Below are positions 1 through 9,296 of a stretch of DNA of 37,192 bases, piece after piece. The notes under the pieces were generated by a model, which was not told the DNA's origin, did no database searches, and saw nothing but the letters and a program-made list of their open reading frames with translations. The first letter of the stretch is position 1. The number at the start of each line of letters is the position of its first letter. Position numbers and translations under genes: made by a program. This DNA is from an uncultured Clostridia bacterium (GTDB taxonomy: Bacteria; Bacillota; Clostridia; Christensenellales; Borkfalkiaceae), in contig CALVMP010000009.1 in the NCBI GenBank assembly GCA_944346655.1, positions 1-37,192 on the forward strand, read 5' to 3'.

Positions 1-422
1 TTGATTGATTTTATAAACATGAATATGGAAATGGCGATTATGAGTGCAGAAATGACGGTGAGAGCGATTGCGCCGCCGAGCGGAGCGAGTGCCCCGGGCG
101 AGTTCGCCGCAGCGATTAAGACGGCGCCCATGGCGAGCATGACGAGCCCGAGGAGAGCGACGAGAATTGCGGGCAAAAAGCGGTTGGAGACAAAGGTCTG
201 CATGCGCGTGACAGGCGGCTTTTGCTGTCCGAACAGCTCCTCTTTGCCGACAGCAAAGAAAGCGCACAGCGCCTCGGCATTTTTGCCGTCGATTTTTATT
301 TTGTCGTTTTCCCAGTCGGAAATTTGCCGACCTGTTACGCTGAGTTCCTGCGCCAGTTGTTCCCTTGTGAGCCCCTTACCTTCCCTGAGGGCGATGAGTT
401 TTTGTCCCGTAGTCTTTTCCAT
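1..422 (-). CDS. HTH (XRE-type) regulator with C-terminal membrane segments, partial
   Basis: The frame starts at ATG 422 and runs off the left edge, so 140 residues are visible. Residues about 5-60 form a helix-turn-helix of the XRE/Cro type (GLTREQLAQELSVTGRQISDWE). From about residue 88 there are two hydrophobic stretches separated by a Gly/Ala/Pro turn, which predict two membrane segments. The protein is therefore probably a membrane-tethered DNA-binding regulator; its targets are unknown. The same plan (N-terminal XRE domain, C-terminal membrane segments) recurs in the broken gene at 24245-25638. A TATAAT box ends six bases before the ATG, so the transcript probably begins at the start codon and no Shine-Dalgarno sequence is present. 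The architecture is clear; the function is inferred. Confidence 0.8.
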   Translation of the reverse strand, partial: MEKTTGQKLIALREGKGLTREQLAQELSVTGRQISDWENDKIKIDGKNAEALCAFFAVGKEELFGQQKPPVTRMQTFVSNRFLPAILVALLGLVMLAMGAVLIAAANSPGALAPLGGAIALTVISALIIAISIFMFIKSI

Positions 423-428
423 ACAGTT

Positions 429-456
429 ATTATACCACATTTAAATTCTTCGTCAA
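429..456 (-). promoter_or_regulatory. Promoter of the partial HTH-membrane gene
   Basis: On the minus strand TTGACG (451-456) is followed after 16 bases by TATAAT (429-434). Only six bases separate the -10 box from the ATG at 422, so the expected start of transcription falls on the A of the start codon (leaderless). Confidence 0.65.
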
Positions 457-479
457 GCTTTAAAATATCTCCGCACACA

Positions 480-506
480 AAAACTCCCCGTTAACAGGGG
501 AGTTTT
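480..506 (-). terminator. Rho-independent terminator after uppP
   Basis: Nine-base arms AAACTCCCC (481-489) and GGGGAGTTT (497-505) enclose a seven-base loop. Read on the minus strand the stem is followed by a T-run. It lies just past the uppP stop codon and separates uppP from the HTH gene downstream. Confidence 0.85.
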
Positions 507-511
507 GAATT

Positions 512-1351
512 TTAAATTATATCAACACAATAGAGAACTATACAGGTGATTGCAAGCAACACGAGGTATAAGCTGAACCACTTGTAGTTTGCCTTTCTTA
601 TGGCGTTGAGCATGACCTTTATCGCAAACAAACCTGAAGCAGCGGCAACCACGAAGCCGAGAGCTATGCACCAGCCCGCATTGCTTGGCGTACCCATGCT
701 TTGGATAGACGTTGCCACGCTGCCGTCAAAAAGCCCAAGAACGAGAGACACAGCGAAGCTACCGACAATTATCGGAATGCTCATGAGGAAGGAAAATTTT
801 GAAAGATCTTCCGACCTGCCGCCCGCAAGAACGCCGGCGCATATGGTTGACCCGCTGCGCGAAAGACCCGGAAAAATTGCCGCAACCGCCTGCACAAGCC
901 CCATTGAAACTGTGGTGCGCCAGCAGAGGGGAAGCTCCTTTTCCTTTGCTCTGCGCTTTGCATATATTTCGGTCACAAATAACAGTATTGCCGTTAGCAG
1001 GAAAAAGACAGCAAGCAATATACCTATATAAGGACTGTTATTGATAGCGTCCTCGGCGTCGCATACAGCCAGTATTACGCCGACAAGCGCCGCCGGGATA
1101 GTTGCCACTATCAGATAAATAAGTGTTTTAAACGGCTTTTTAAATAAGTCTAAAATATCCCGCCAAAATACTGCACATACGGCAATGAGCGTACCAACGT
1201 GAAGTATTATATTAAACAGGGTAAGGTTGATGCCGCTGCCGGTAAGCCCCATAAGACTCTGCAAAAACACAAGGTGTCCGCTCGAAGAGACGGGCAGAAA
1301 TTCTGTGAGACCCTGCACGAGTCCGAGAACGACCGCTTGCCAGATTTCCAT
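512..1351 (-). CDS. uppP: Undecaprenyl-diphosphate phosphatase
   Basis: This integral membrane enzyme (BacA/UppP family) removes a phosphate from undecaprenyl pyrophosphate, recycling the lipid carrier for peptidoglycan and other surface polymers. The 279 residues match the usual family length. The first family signature, GLTEFLPVSSSGH, is at residues 14-26 and the second, PGLSRSGST, is near residue 160. The rest is a series of hydrophobic helices. It follows the foldase-like lipoprotein gene by 17 bases and is probably in the same transcript, which ends at the terminator at 480-506. Both products serve the cell envelope. The assignment is very secure. Confidence 0.97.
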   Translation of the reverse strand: MEIWQAVVLGLVQGLTEFLPVSSSGHLVFLQSLMGLTGSGINLTLFNIILHVGTLIAVCAVFWRDILDLFKKPFKTLIYLIVATIPAALVGVILAVCDAEDAINNSPYIGILLAVFFLLTAILLFVTEIYAKRRAKEKELPLCWRTTVSMGLVQAVAAIFPGLSRSGSTICAGVLAGGRSEDLSKFSFLMSIPIIVGSFAVSLVLGLFDGSVATSIQSMGTPSNAGWCIALGFVVAAASGLFAIKVMLNAIRKANYKWFSLYLVLLAITCIVLYCVDII

Positions 1352-1368
1352 ATTTTTCTCCCCCTTCC

Positions 1369-3543
1369 TTACTCTTCGTCGAGGTCAAGAAGGTCCTGAT
1401 ATGCGTTCTGATACGTGGTGACGGTTTCATCTCCGCCGTAGAGCTCGTTTATTACCGAACGGCGGTTTGTCGTTATGTTTGTAAGAGTGCTGTCCTTTAT
1501 CCAGTTATAGTACATATTCTGGAATGTGCCCTCGGACTTTACGTAGTCATCGGTCCATTCAAGGTCGCCGTAAACGTCTCCGCCCTCCACGTCGAAAGTG
1601 GCAGTGACATAAATTATATGCCAGCCGTAGTCGCCGGCGCACACATAGATCGTGCCCGCGCCCTCGTTTATTGCAGTCTGCGCGGCATATTCGAATTCGG
1701 GTATATAACTTGTACTGAACGCCGAAACGGAATAGCCGATGTACTGAGAGAGAATGGACGTGTCTGTGGTGTATGCGTACTGAAGTTCGTTGACGGCGCT
1801 GAGTGCCTTGTATGCCCTGCTGTCCTTCACAAAGAGAGATGAGAGCGAAGTGTCGCCGCCGAGGTCCACCCTGCCCTTTGCATAGACAAAGTGTGAATAA
1901 TCGATTTCACCGTTTTCGTCCTCGTATTCGTCGGCGCTTGAAACGTAGTAACTGCCTGCAAGTTCGTCGTTTGTCTTTGCCGTATCTATAGTTGTGTACT
2001 CGCCGCCGAGAACGTAGTCGACATAAGCCTTGAATTCGGCGAGGACGTCGTCGACGGTCAGTCTTTCGGGAACGAGGCTGTAGGAGCCGTCGGCATTTTC
2101 GGAGACGTAACCGTTGTACGAGTAACGCCCGTCGTATTTATCGAGGGTGGCGTACCGCTCGTTGTCGGTGAGGTTGTTTTCAAAGAAGAGATACTCCCTT
2201 CCGCTTCCCTCGGCGCCCGCATAATAGTCCATGCCCGCTTCCGCGGCGTTGAAGGAATAGTCGGTTTCGCCGTTAAACCATGCGGAACGCTGGTCGGTAG
2301 CCTTTATGTCGTCGAGTATGGAAATTCTGCCGTAGTAATACTCCTTGGAAGTGTCGGAGGAGTTGATATTGAGCTCCTGCGACGCACTGAAGGGCAGAAG
2401 AATATTGTATACGTAGCCGTATGTTCCGCCGTCGGTACCGCTCGTTGCGGGAGCGTAGAGAATGAATGAGGTATCCGAAAGGGAATCCATGGAGCTTTCA
2501 AAAGCCGAGAAGGTGGCGTTTGACTGCGTCTGGTCGGCAAGATCGCTCGCATATCTCGTCTGAAGGAAGGTATAGTTGCCTTGGGCGTCCTTGGCGTCGA
2601 TAAGGTCCTCCTGCTCCTGTTCGTACTGCTCGTAATACTCGTTGATTACCTGCTGCTGAAGCTGAGAGAGATACTCCTCCTGAATGTAGGAGATAGAAAG
2701 AACGTCGCGGAGATTATCCTCTTCGGTGATGAGGAAATTGTCGCGAAGGCTGGCGATAAAAGAAGCGTATGCCCTGCGGCGGGTCTGGGGCGTGGTGCCT
2801 TCGAGCTTATCGTCCTCATAGATGCCGCTGTTTTCAAGGGAATAGTCGTAGCCGTCGCTGACGCTGGAATACCCAGTGTAGATATTGTAATCGAGTGCGC
2901 CCGTCCCGGAGTCCACGGGAAGATAGTTCTCCACCTCTTCGTCTGCACCGCCGGGAGTTGCGCGCGTTTCGTCGGAGGTAGTCTCCTCGTCCTCGCCGCT
3001 TATTATGCCCTCCTCAATGGAATCGAGCGAGTCGTTTATGCTCGAATACAGGGAATACTGCGCAAGCATTATGCGGTCCCTTTCGCCGTCGTCCGTCGTA
3101 GCAGAATAACCCTCGAGGAGATATTCGTACTTTTCGACGGGGTTGTCGATGGCGTTATACTCATTGAGGAAATTTGAGTTGGTCTGACTCCTGTCGCTTA
3201 TGAGCTGAAGGGTGGTGTACTGTGTGATGATAGCCGTGGTGGTGAGGGCGTCCATGAGCATTTCGAACACCTCGGCATAGGTAGAGCCGCTTTCGATATA
3301 GGAGTAACCGACGTTGTAGTAGGAAGCCATGAGGTCCCTCTTTACAATGGTTTCGCCCGAACCTATCGCCGAAGCGTACTGCGCAAGCCCCTCCTCTTCT
3401 AAGTTGGCGCTATTTGTGATGTTCACCGTGGCGACGACCTGGTTCATGTCCTCTTCGTTTCTCGTGGCGCAGCCGGAGCCGAGGGCAAGCGACATGGTAA
3501 GTACCGCCGCAAGGGCGCCGCAGACAAGCATTTTACTTTTCAT
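1369..3543 (-). CDS. Foldase-like lipoprotein (SurA/PrsA-type N-terminal domain)
   Basis: This is a 724-residue exported protein. A lysine-bearing start, a hydrophobic segment and a cysteine at about residue 25 (LGSGC) look like a lipoprotein signal, although the lipobox has Gly rather than Leu at -3. After the signal comes a VATVN segment and helical sequence resembling the N-terminal domain of SurA/PrsA chaperones. An acidic low-complexity stretch rich in Glu, Asp and Thr lies near residues 185-205. I could not find a convincing parvulin (PpiC) active-site signature, so prolyl isomerase activity is not claimed. The position directly after mfd and before uppP fits clostridial genomes, where a peptidylprolyl-isomerase-like lipoprotein often follows mfd. 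A GGAG sequence precedes the ATG. The envelope chaperone role is inferred. Confidence 0.7.
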   Translation of the reverse strand: MKSKMLVCGALAAVLTMSLALGSGCATRNEEDMNQVVATVNITNSANLEEEGLAQYASAIGSGETIVKRDLMASYYNVGYSYIESGSTYAEVFEMLMDALTTTAIITQYTTLQLISDRSQTNSNFLNEYNAIDNPVEKYEYLLEGYSATTDDGERDRIMLAQYSLYSSINDSLDSIEEGIISGEDEETTSDETRATPGGADEEVENYLPVDSGTGALDYNIYTGYSSVSDGYDYSLENSGIYEDDKLEGTTPQTRRRAYASFIASLRDNFLITEEDNLRDVLSISYIQEEYLSQLQQQVINEYYEQYEQEQEDLIDAKDAQGNYTFLQTRYASDLADQTQSNATFSAFESSMDSLSDTSFILYAPATSGTDGGTYGYVYNILLPFSASQELNINSSDTSKEYYYGRISILDDIKATDQRSAWFNGETDYSFNAAEAGMDYYAGAEGSGREYLFFENNLTDNERYATLDKYDGRYSYNGYVSENADGSYSLVPERLTVDDVLAEFKAYVDYVLGGEYTTIDTAKTNDELAGSYYVSSADEYEDENGEIDYSHFVYAKGRVDLGGDTSLSSLFVKDSRAYKALSAVNELQYAYTTDTSILSQYIGYSVSAFSTSYIPEFEYAAQTAINEGAGTIYVCAGDYGWHIIYVTATFDVEGGDVYGDLEWTDDYVKSEGTFQNMYYNWIKDSTLTNITTNRRSVINELYGGDETVTTYQNAYQDLLDLDEE

Positions 3544-3636
3544 TAAAAATTTCTCCGCAGGCGGAAAATATTATTCCCGCCGATTTTACAATACGTGTTT
3601 ATTATACGATATTTAAAATATTATAGCAAACAAATT

Positions 3637-6600
3637 TTAAGGATTTTGCGTGAAACTTGCCGCAAATTTTAAAAAATTTGTCATGCCGAGCATGGTCTTT
3701 ACCGCGTCCTTTGACGGTTTGAACACTATTGAAGGCACCCGCGCCATGGAAAGAGTGACTTTGCCCGCGTATCTTTGGAGCGCGGCGGAAAGCTTTCCGT
3801 CGCTCAGAGCATTTACGGATGGAAGCTCCAACGTGCCGCCCTTGGAGTTTACGCTTATCTTTTTTACGTTGAATTTTGAAGCGTAAGCCTTTAACACCGC
3901 GATGATGAGGAGGTTGAACACGCTGTCGGGCATCTGACCGTAGTTCTCCTCAATGGAACGCAGCACGCGTTTGTAGTCGCCCACCGTTCTTATTTCGGCT
4001 ATCTGCTTATAGGCATCCAGCCTGCCCGCGCTGCTTTCGATATAGCTTTCGGGAATGTACGCCGTGGCTTTGACGTCGAGCTCTGCCGAGAAAAGATTTT
4101 CCCCCGTCAGCTCCTCCTTTAAGAGCTTGGAGTAAAGCTCGTAGCCCACCTTGTCCATATGCCCGTGCTGTTCGGCTCCGAGCACATTGCCTGCCCCCCT
4201 AATTTCAAGGTCGCGCATGGCTATTTTGAAGCCCGAACCGAGTTCGGTGAACTGCATTATAGCCTTTAACCTTTCGGTGGCGTCGCTCGTCATGACCTTG
4301 TCGGGGCGGAAGGTGAAGTATGCCGAGGCGAGACGGGAACCCCTGCCCACCCTGCCGCGCAGCTGGTAGAGCTGGGATATGCCGAGGCGGTCGGAATCGA
4401 TTACGATTATTGTGTTTGCGTTGGGGAGGTCTATGCCGTTTTCGATTATGGTGGTCGTGACGAGTACGTTTTTCTGCCCCTGATAGAAGGAAAAAACGTT
4501 GCCTTCGAGCGTGTTTTTATCCATGCGCCCGTGGGCGTAGGTTACCGCGGCTTCGGGCACGAGCTCGCTTATCTTCCCCGCAAAAGCGGAGATTGTCTCC
4601 ACCCTGTTGTAGAGCACGAACACCTGACCGCCGCGGGATATTTCGCGAAGAATCGCGTCGCGGATGAGCGCGGGGGTCTCCTCCACCACATAAGTCTGGA
4701 CGGGCAGCCTTTTGCCCGGCGGAGTGTTTATGGTGCTTATGTCCCTTATGCCCGCAAGCGACATGTGCAGCGTGCGGGGTATGGGCGTAGCCGTCATGGT
4801 GAGACAGTCCACGTCGTTTTTTATGTGCTTTATCTTTTCCTTGTGCTCGACGCCGAAGCGCTGTTCCTCGTCGAGAACCAAAAGCCCGAGGTCATTGAAT
4901 TTAACGTCGACGGATAGCAGCCTGTGGGTGCCGATGATTACGTCAATTTCGCCCGCTTTGAGCCTGGATAAAATTTTGGTGACCTCCGCCTGCGTGCGGA
5001 AGCGGTTGAGTTTTTCGACGCGCACGCCGAAGTCGTTGAAGCGCTTTAAAGCCGTCTGGTAGTGCTGTTCGGAAAGTATGGTGCTCGGGCACATGAAAGC
5101 CGCTTGCTTTCCGCCGAGCACGCACAGATATATGGCTCTTAAGGCAACCTCCGTCTTGCCGTAGCCGACGTCGCCGCAGAGCAGTCTGTCCATAACCTTG
5201 TCAGAACACATGTCCGCCTTTATCTCCTCTATCGAGGCGAGCTGGTCGGGGGTCTCCTCATACTCGAAGGCGTTTTCGAACTCCTCCATCATGGCTTCGT
5301 GTTTGGGAAAGCGGAAGCCTACCTTTTTCGCGCGTTCGGCATAGAGAGCCTTTAAGTCGAAGGCAAGTTTTTTTATGGACTGGCGCACCCTCTCCTTTAC
5401 CCTGTCGAACTCGGCGCCGCCGATTTTCGAGAGCGCGGGACTGCCTTCACCCGAGTATTTGGAGAGTATGTCCATCTGTTCGACGGGAACGTACAGGGTG
5501 TCGCCTCCGCGGTACTCTATGGCGATGTACTCCTTTATGCCGTCCGTCGTCTCTATCTTTTTTGTGCCAGTTATTTTGCCTATGCCGTGCTTTTCGTGTA
5601 CGGCGTAGTCGCCTATTTCGGGCGAAGAGAACATATCGCCTCTGCGGCGGCGGATCGCACGCCTGACCGCCTTGGTGTAAATATCCCCGCTGCCGACGAC
5701 GGCGAGCTTGCAGTTGTGCAGAACAAAGCCCTTATAAAGTTCTTCTGAACTGAGGCATACGCCGCGCATAGCCTCCAGCCTGTCGGGCAGCGGGTCTACC
5801 GAAATATATTCCCTGTCGAGGGCGTCTGTAAGCTTTAACAAGCGCTCCACGCTGCCGGTAAATATGAGCACGCGGTAGCCGCCCGCGCGCCAGCTCTTTA
5901 TATCCTCGATGAGAGTAACCGTGCTGTTGAGGTATGACGGCGTGGGCGTGGAGTGAATATTATACGTTTTGAGAGGGCTGAAGAACTGCGTGGACGAAGT
6001 AAAGGTCTGAAGGGCAAGATTGCGGAAGGCGCCCGCCTTCTTAACAAACTGCTCCGCAGGGATGAACTGATTGGCAGAGAAGGGGAATACCTCGCCCGCC
6101 TCCCTGAGCCCTTTGAACCTTTCGGCGTGTTCCTTAGTGAGGGCGTTGAGCCTGTCGGACAGCGATTTGCACTCGTCGTAGATTACGAGTGAGTTTTTAG
6201 GAATTATGTCGAACACCGTGCGCGAACCCGACAAAAGGGGCATTAAAAATGAGGCGCCCGCAAAGGGAGAACCGGTCTGGAGCTTGCCTTCTATCTCGTC
6301 GGCGATGGCGCGCGACCGCTCAAACGCGGCGCGGCTGACGCTTGACTTTACCCCCTCCGAGAGGGCGGCGCGGATAGTCTTTACGTCCTCCTCCGCTATC
6401 ACCGCATCAGTGGCAGAAATTATGGTTATCGCGTTTACCTCTTCGAGCCGCTCTCCGCTGACACCGTCGTAGGGGCGGATACGCTCCACCGTGTCGCCGA
6501 AGAAGTCGACGCGCACGGGATTGGGACTGCCCACCGTCCATATATCCAAAATGTCTCCGCGGACGGCAAAGGAGCCTGCGGCGTCTACTGCATACTCACG

Positions 6601-7059
6601 GGTGTAGCCCATTGCAACGAGCTTTGAAGGAAGGGCTGCATAGTCCTCTTCCTCCCCCTTTACAAGGTTCACAGAGGGTAGGGACGAGGGCACGAGCTGG
6701 AGAGCCGACTCGACATCGCAGACTATTATTTCCGCACCCGAAAATATGGCGTGGAGGGCGGTTATCCTCTTGAATAGGGCGTCGCGCGAGAGGGCGTCCT
6801 TGTAAAGGAGAACGTCGTCCTTGGGCGAAAGATATGCGCACTTTTTGCCCGAGAGCACGCTCATAGCATTGTACGCCTTTTCCGCGGAGACGGGGTCGGG
6901 CGCAATATACAGGACGGTGCCCTCAAACAGACAAGCTGTTAGGTACTTTTGACTATCGGACACGCCGAAAACCGCCGTCGGAGTACCGAGGCGGACGTCG
7001 CTGTGCAGGGCGGGATATTCCCCCCTTAAATTGTCGCAGGTGAAAAAGTTTTTTTTCAT
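3637..7059 (-). CDS. mfd: Transcription-repair coupling factor
   Basis: Mfd is a DNA translocase that removes RNA polymerase stalled at lesions and recruits UvrA. The 1140 residues match the family. The order seen is a UvrB-like N-terminal half, a CarD-like RNA-polymerase-interacting domain near residues 480-550 ([14 protein letters not shown]), the superfamily 2 motor with Walker [10 protein letters not shown] near residue 630 and the DEEQ box near 727, motif VI (QLRGRVGRG), and the C-terminal TRCF domain. Its start lies 32 bases after the pth stop, so pth-mfd are probably cotranscribed; the lipoprotein gene begins 93 bases downstream. The assignment is secure. Confidence 0.98.
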   Translation of the reverse strand: MKKNFFTCDNLRGEYPALHSDVRLGTPTAVFGVSDSQKYLTACLFEGTVLYIAPDPVSAEKAYNAMSVLSGKKCAYLSPKDDVLLYKDALSRDALFKRITALHAIFSGAEIIVCDVESALQLVPSSLPSVNLVKGEEEDYAALPSKLVAMGYTREYAVDAAGSFAVRGDILDIWTVGSPNPVRVDFFGDTVERIRPYDGVSGERLEEVNAITIISATDAVIAEEDVKTIRAALSEGVKSSVSRAAFERSRAIADEIEGKLQTGSPFAGASFLMPLLSGSRTVFDIIPKNSLVIYDECKSLSDRLNALTKEHAERFKGLREAGEVFPFSANQFIPAEQFVKKAGAFRNLALQTFTSSTQFFSPLKTYNIHSTPTPSYLNSTVTLIEDIKSWRAGGYRVLIFTGSVERLLKLTDALDREYISVDPLPDRLEAMRGVCLSSEELYKGFVLHNCKLAVVGSGDIYTKAVRRAIRRRRGDMFSSPEIGDYAVHEKHGIGKITGTKKIETTDGIKEYIAIEYRGGDTLYVPVEQMDILSKYSGEGSPALSKIGGAEFDRVKERVRQSIKKLAFDLKALYAERAKKVGFRFPKHEAMMEEFENAFEYEETPDQLASIEEIKADMCSDKVMDRLLCGDVGYGKTEVALRAIYLCVLGGKQAAFMCPSTILSEQHYQTALKRFNDFGVRVEKLNRFRTQAEVTKILSRLKAGEIDVIIGTHRLLSVDVKFNDLGLLVLDEEQRFGVEHKEKIKHIKNDVDCLTMTATPIPRTLHMSLAGIRDISTINTPPGKRLPVQTYVVEETPALIRDAILREISRGGQVFVLYNRVETISAFAGKISELVPEAAVTYAHGRMDKNTLEGNVFSFYQGQKNVLVTTTIIENGIDLPNANTIIVIDSDRLGISQLYQLRGRVGRGSRLASAYFTFRPDKVMTSDATERLKAIMQFTELGSGFKIAMRDLEIRGAGNVLGAEQHGHMDKVGYELYSKLLKEELTGENLFSAELDVKATAYIPESYIESSAGRLDAYKQIAEIRTVGDYKRVLRSIEENYGQMPDSVFNLLIIAVLKAYASKFNVKKISVNSKGGTLELPSVNALSDGKLSAALQRYAGKVTLSMARVPSIVFKPSKDAVKTMLGMTNFLKFAASFTQNP

Positions 7060-7091
7060 TAAGTTTTATGTTGTGTCACGGGCTGAAAATT

Positions 7092-7655
7092 TCAGCCATT
7101 GTAGTTTGTCATTACAAGTTCGACCTTTTCGCCCCTGCACAGAGCGAGTGCAGCCTCTGCCGCCCTTCCGCAGGCGGAGACGAACAGGTCGTAATCCTCG
7201 GGCTTTACGTTGGAGAGAACGTAATTTATTATGGGAATGTTGACCTCTTTGTCGCGGATACCTATGCGGATGCGGACAAAGTCGGACGAGCCGATTTCGG
7301 AGATTACCGAGCGCATGCCGTTGTGCGTGCCCGCGCTGCCCGAAGGGCGGATGCGGACGTGACCCTTTTCTATGTCGTAGTCGTCGTAGATTACAACGAG
7401 ATCGGAAGGGGTCGCCTTATACTTTGCGAGCAGCTGCTTTACCGCCCTGCCCGAACAGTTCATATAGGTCAGGGGGCGGGCGATTATAACCCGCTCTCCC
7501 CCCACGTTCGCCTCGGCGCAGGAAGCTTCGCACTGGATTTTTTTGAACTTTACGCCGAGGTTTGCGGCGAGATCGCCGACAGCAAGCCAGCCCATGTTGT
7601 GAAAGGTTTTGGCATATTTTTCTTCGGGGTTGCCCAGCCCCACCACTATCTTCAT
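7092..7655 (-). CDS. pth: Peptidyl-tRNA hydrolase
   Basis: Pth cleaves the ester bond of peptidyl-tRNAs released by stalled ribosomes and recycles the tRNA. The 187 residues are the normal length. The family signatures are all present: GLGNP at 6-10 (substrate Asn9), FHNMG with catalytic His19, TYMN with its conserved Asn, YDDYD near 91-95, and GTHNGMRS. A short AAGGG sequence lies upstream of the ATG. A terminator separates it from prs, and mfd follows after 32 bases, the common prs-pth-mfd order of Firmicutes. The assignment is secure. Confidence 0.97.
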   Translation of the reverse strand: MKIVVGLGNPEEKYAKTFHNMGWLAVGDLAANLGVKFKKIQCEASCAEANVGGERVIIARPLTYMNCSGRAVKQLLAKYKATPSDLVVIYDDYDIEKGHVRIRPSGSAGTHNGMRSVISEIGSSDFVRIRIGIRDKEVNIPIINYVLSNVKPEDYDLFVSACGRAAEAALALCRGEKVELVMTNYNG

Positions 7656-7674
7656 ATATAACCCTTATTTTTAT

Positions 7675-7709
7675 TTCAAAAACAAAGCCACAGACGCGCT
7701 GTGGCTTTG
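7675..7709 (-). terminator. Rho-independent terminator after prs
   Basis: Ten-base arms CAAAGCCACA (7683-7692) and TGTGGCTTTG (7700-7709) enclose a seven-base loop. On the minus strand the stem is followed by TTTTTG and further T-rich sequence. It lies 16 bases past the prs stop. Confidence 0.88.
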
Positions 7710-7725
7710 GTGAAAGTTAAGTAAA

Positions 7726-8673
7726 TCAGTCGTAAATTTTTGACATTGACCTGTCCATGTAGACGTTTTCGATAGCCGCCGCGAAGATGCTTGCCGTAGA
7801 GATCATTTTGAAGATGGGAAGCATTTTTTCCTGGGGAATGTTGATTGTATCGAGCATGGCAAGCTCTGTTATGGGCGAATTTGCCAGCCTTTCGACTGCG
7901 GGACCGGAGAGCACGCCGTGCGAGCAGCAGGCGTAAATTTCCTTGGCTCCCGCTTCCTTTAAAGCCTTGGCGCCCTGGACTATGGTGCCTGCGGTGTCTA
8001 TCATGTCGTCGACCATAAGGCAATTCTTTCCTTCTATGTCGCCGATTATGTTCATGACCTCCATGACGTTCGCCTTGGGACGGCGCTTATCGATGATAGC
8101 CATTTTAACGTCCATGCGGGCTGCCACTTTACGGGCGCGGCCGACAGAGCCGATATCGGGCGAGACGACGACGAAGTTATCGTCCGTCTTGGGCTTGAAG
8201 TAATTATAGAGAGTGGGACCGCCCACCAGATTGTCGAGGGGGATATCGAAAAAGCCCTGAATCTGGAGGCAGTGCAAATCCATGGTGAGCACCCTGTCGG
8301 CACCTGCCGAGGTGAGAAGATTTGCCACAAGTTTTGCAGTGATGGGCTCGCGGGAACGCGCCTTTCTGTCCTGACGGGCATAGCCGAAATAGGGTATGAC
8401 TGCGGTGATACGGCCTGCCGAAGCCCTCTTTGCCGCATCTATCATGATGAGCAGCTCCATGAGGTTGGTGTTGACGGGATCAGAGGTGGACTGAATTAGG
8501 AAAACGTCTCTGCCGCGGATGGACTCGTCGTAGCGGACGTAAATTTCGCCGTCGGAAAAGTGGGTGAGTTCCATTTCACCGAGGGTGGTGTTGAGTTTAG
8601 CCGCAATCTTTTCGGCAAGGGGTCTGTTGGAATTGCCAGAAAAGAGCTTTATTTCGGTGCCGTGATTGATCAT
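7726..8673 (-). CDS. prs: Ribose-phosphate pyrophosphokinase
   Basis: Prs makes PRPP from ribose 5-phosphate and ATP for purine, pyrimidine, NAD, His and Trp synthesis. The 315 residues fit class I enzymes. Seen in order are the N-terminal FSGNSNRPLAEKIA segment, the SDGEI motif, the flexible loop YARQDRKA, the metal-binding MDLHCLQIQGFF region near 130-145, and the PRPP loop VDDMIDTAGT near residue 218. The start is preceded by a GGGAGG sequence and about 80 bases of leader from the promoter at 8762-8790. The transcript ends at the terminator at 7675-7709. The assignment is secure. Confidence 0.98.
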   Translation of the reverse strand: MINHGTEIKLFSGNSNRPLAEKIAAKLNTTLGEMELTHFSDGEIYVRYDESIRGRDVFLIQSTSDPVNTNLMELLIMIDAAKRASAGRITAVIPYFGYARQDRKARSREPITAKLVANLLTSAGADRVLTMDLHCLQIQGFFDIPLDNLVGGPTLYNYFKPKTDDNFVVVSPDIGSVGRARKVAARMDVKMAIIDKRRPKANVMEVMNIIGDIEGKNCLMVDDMIDTAGTIVQGAKALKEAGAKEIYACCSHGVLSGPAVERLANSPITELAMLDTINIPQEKMLPIFKMISTASIFAAAIENVYMDRSMSKIYD

Positions 8674-8756
8674 GAAGTGTTAAGCCTCCCGGATTTTTTT
8701 CATTTGTGCGCCCGTTTTTCCGCGGTCGACAAGATGCTTTGCATAATTTAATTGTA

Positions 8757-8790
8757 ATACAATTGTATAATTAATGCGCGATAAAGTCAA
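8757..8790 (-). promoter_or_regulatory. prs promoter with overlapping palindrome
   Basis: On the minus strand TTGACT (8785-8790) is followed after 17 bases by TACAAT (8762-8767). The perfect 12-bp palindrome ATACAATTGTAT (8757-8768) covers the -10 box and could be an operator. Transcription would start near 8755. The rest of the 155-base gap between tadA and prs shows nothing else recognisable. Confidence 0.65.
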
Positions 8791-8828
8791 CACGAATGAA
8801 AGGAATTTTTCAATATTAAATTTTTATG

Positions 8829-9296
8829 TTAAGAATTTTCCTTTTTTGCTTTTTCACGCGCACGCATGGAAGAGAAGAAATCGGAAAGAATAGCTTTGCA
8901 CTCCTCCTCCATAACTCCGCCCTCCACTTCGACTCTGTGGTTCAGAAGATTTGCGTTTGCGATTTCGTTTGTGAGCGACCTGCCCTTGTCCTCGTATGCG
9001 CCGAAGTGAATTTTTTTTATGCGGGCGTTGAGAGCAGCCCCCATGCACATGGGGCAGGGTTCTAAGGTGACATAGAGCTCGCATTCGGGAATACGCCAGC
9101 TTTTGAGCTTTTTGCACGCCTTTTCTATAGCCTCTATTTCGGCATGGGCGGTGGCTATCTGCCTGCCCGTGCGGCGGTTATGACCGCGGGCTATCACCTT
9201 GCCATTTAAAACTATTACGGCTCCGATGGGGACTTCGCCTTCCTCGTATGCCTTTTGCGCACACTTTAACGCGCTTGCCATAAATTTATTTTTCAT
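8829..9296 (-). CDS. tadA: tRNA adenosine(34) deaminase
   Basis: TadA converts A34 to inosine in the anticodon of tRNA-Arg(ACG). The 155 residues form a single cytidine/deoxycytidylate-deaminase-like domain. The zinc site is complete: His51 and catalytic Glu53 in HAE, and Cys81 and Cys84 in PCPMC. The start codon lies inside the end of the M14 peptidase gene (11-base overlap), so translation is probably coupled and no separate Shine-Dalgarno is visible. It is the last gene of the four-gene operon. The assignment is very likely correct; other deaminases of the fold are excluded by overall match and length. Confidence 0.95.
   Translation of the reverse strand: MKNKFMASALKCAQKAYEEGEVPIGAVIVLNGKVIARGHNRRTGRQIATAHAEIEAIEKACKKLKSWRIPECELYVTLEPCPMCMGAALNARIKKIHFGAYEDKGRSLTNEIANANLLNHRVEVEGGVMEEECKAILSDFFSSMRAREKAKKENS

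Noticed and set aside
2581..3177. 198-residue plus-strand open frame inside the lipoprotein gene
   Set aside because: It is antisense to a well-supported gene, has no recognisable domain, and its composition mirrors the opposite strand.
3544..3636. Hairpin GGCGG/CCGCC (about 3558-3580) as a terminator after mfd
   Set aside because: It is not followed by a T-run on the minus strand, and the GGAG of the next gene lies beside it; it may be just a leader structure.
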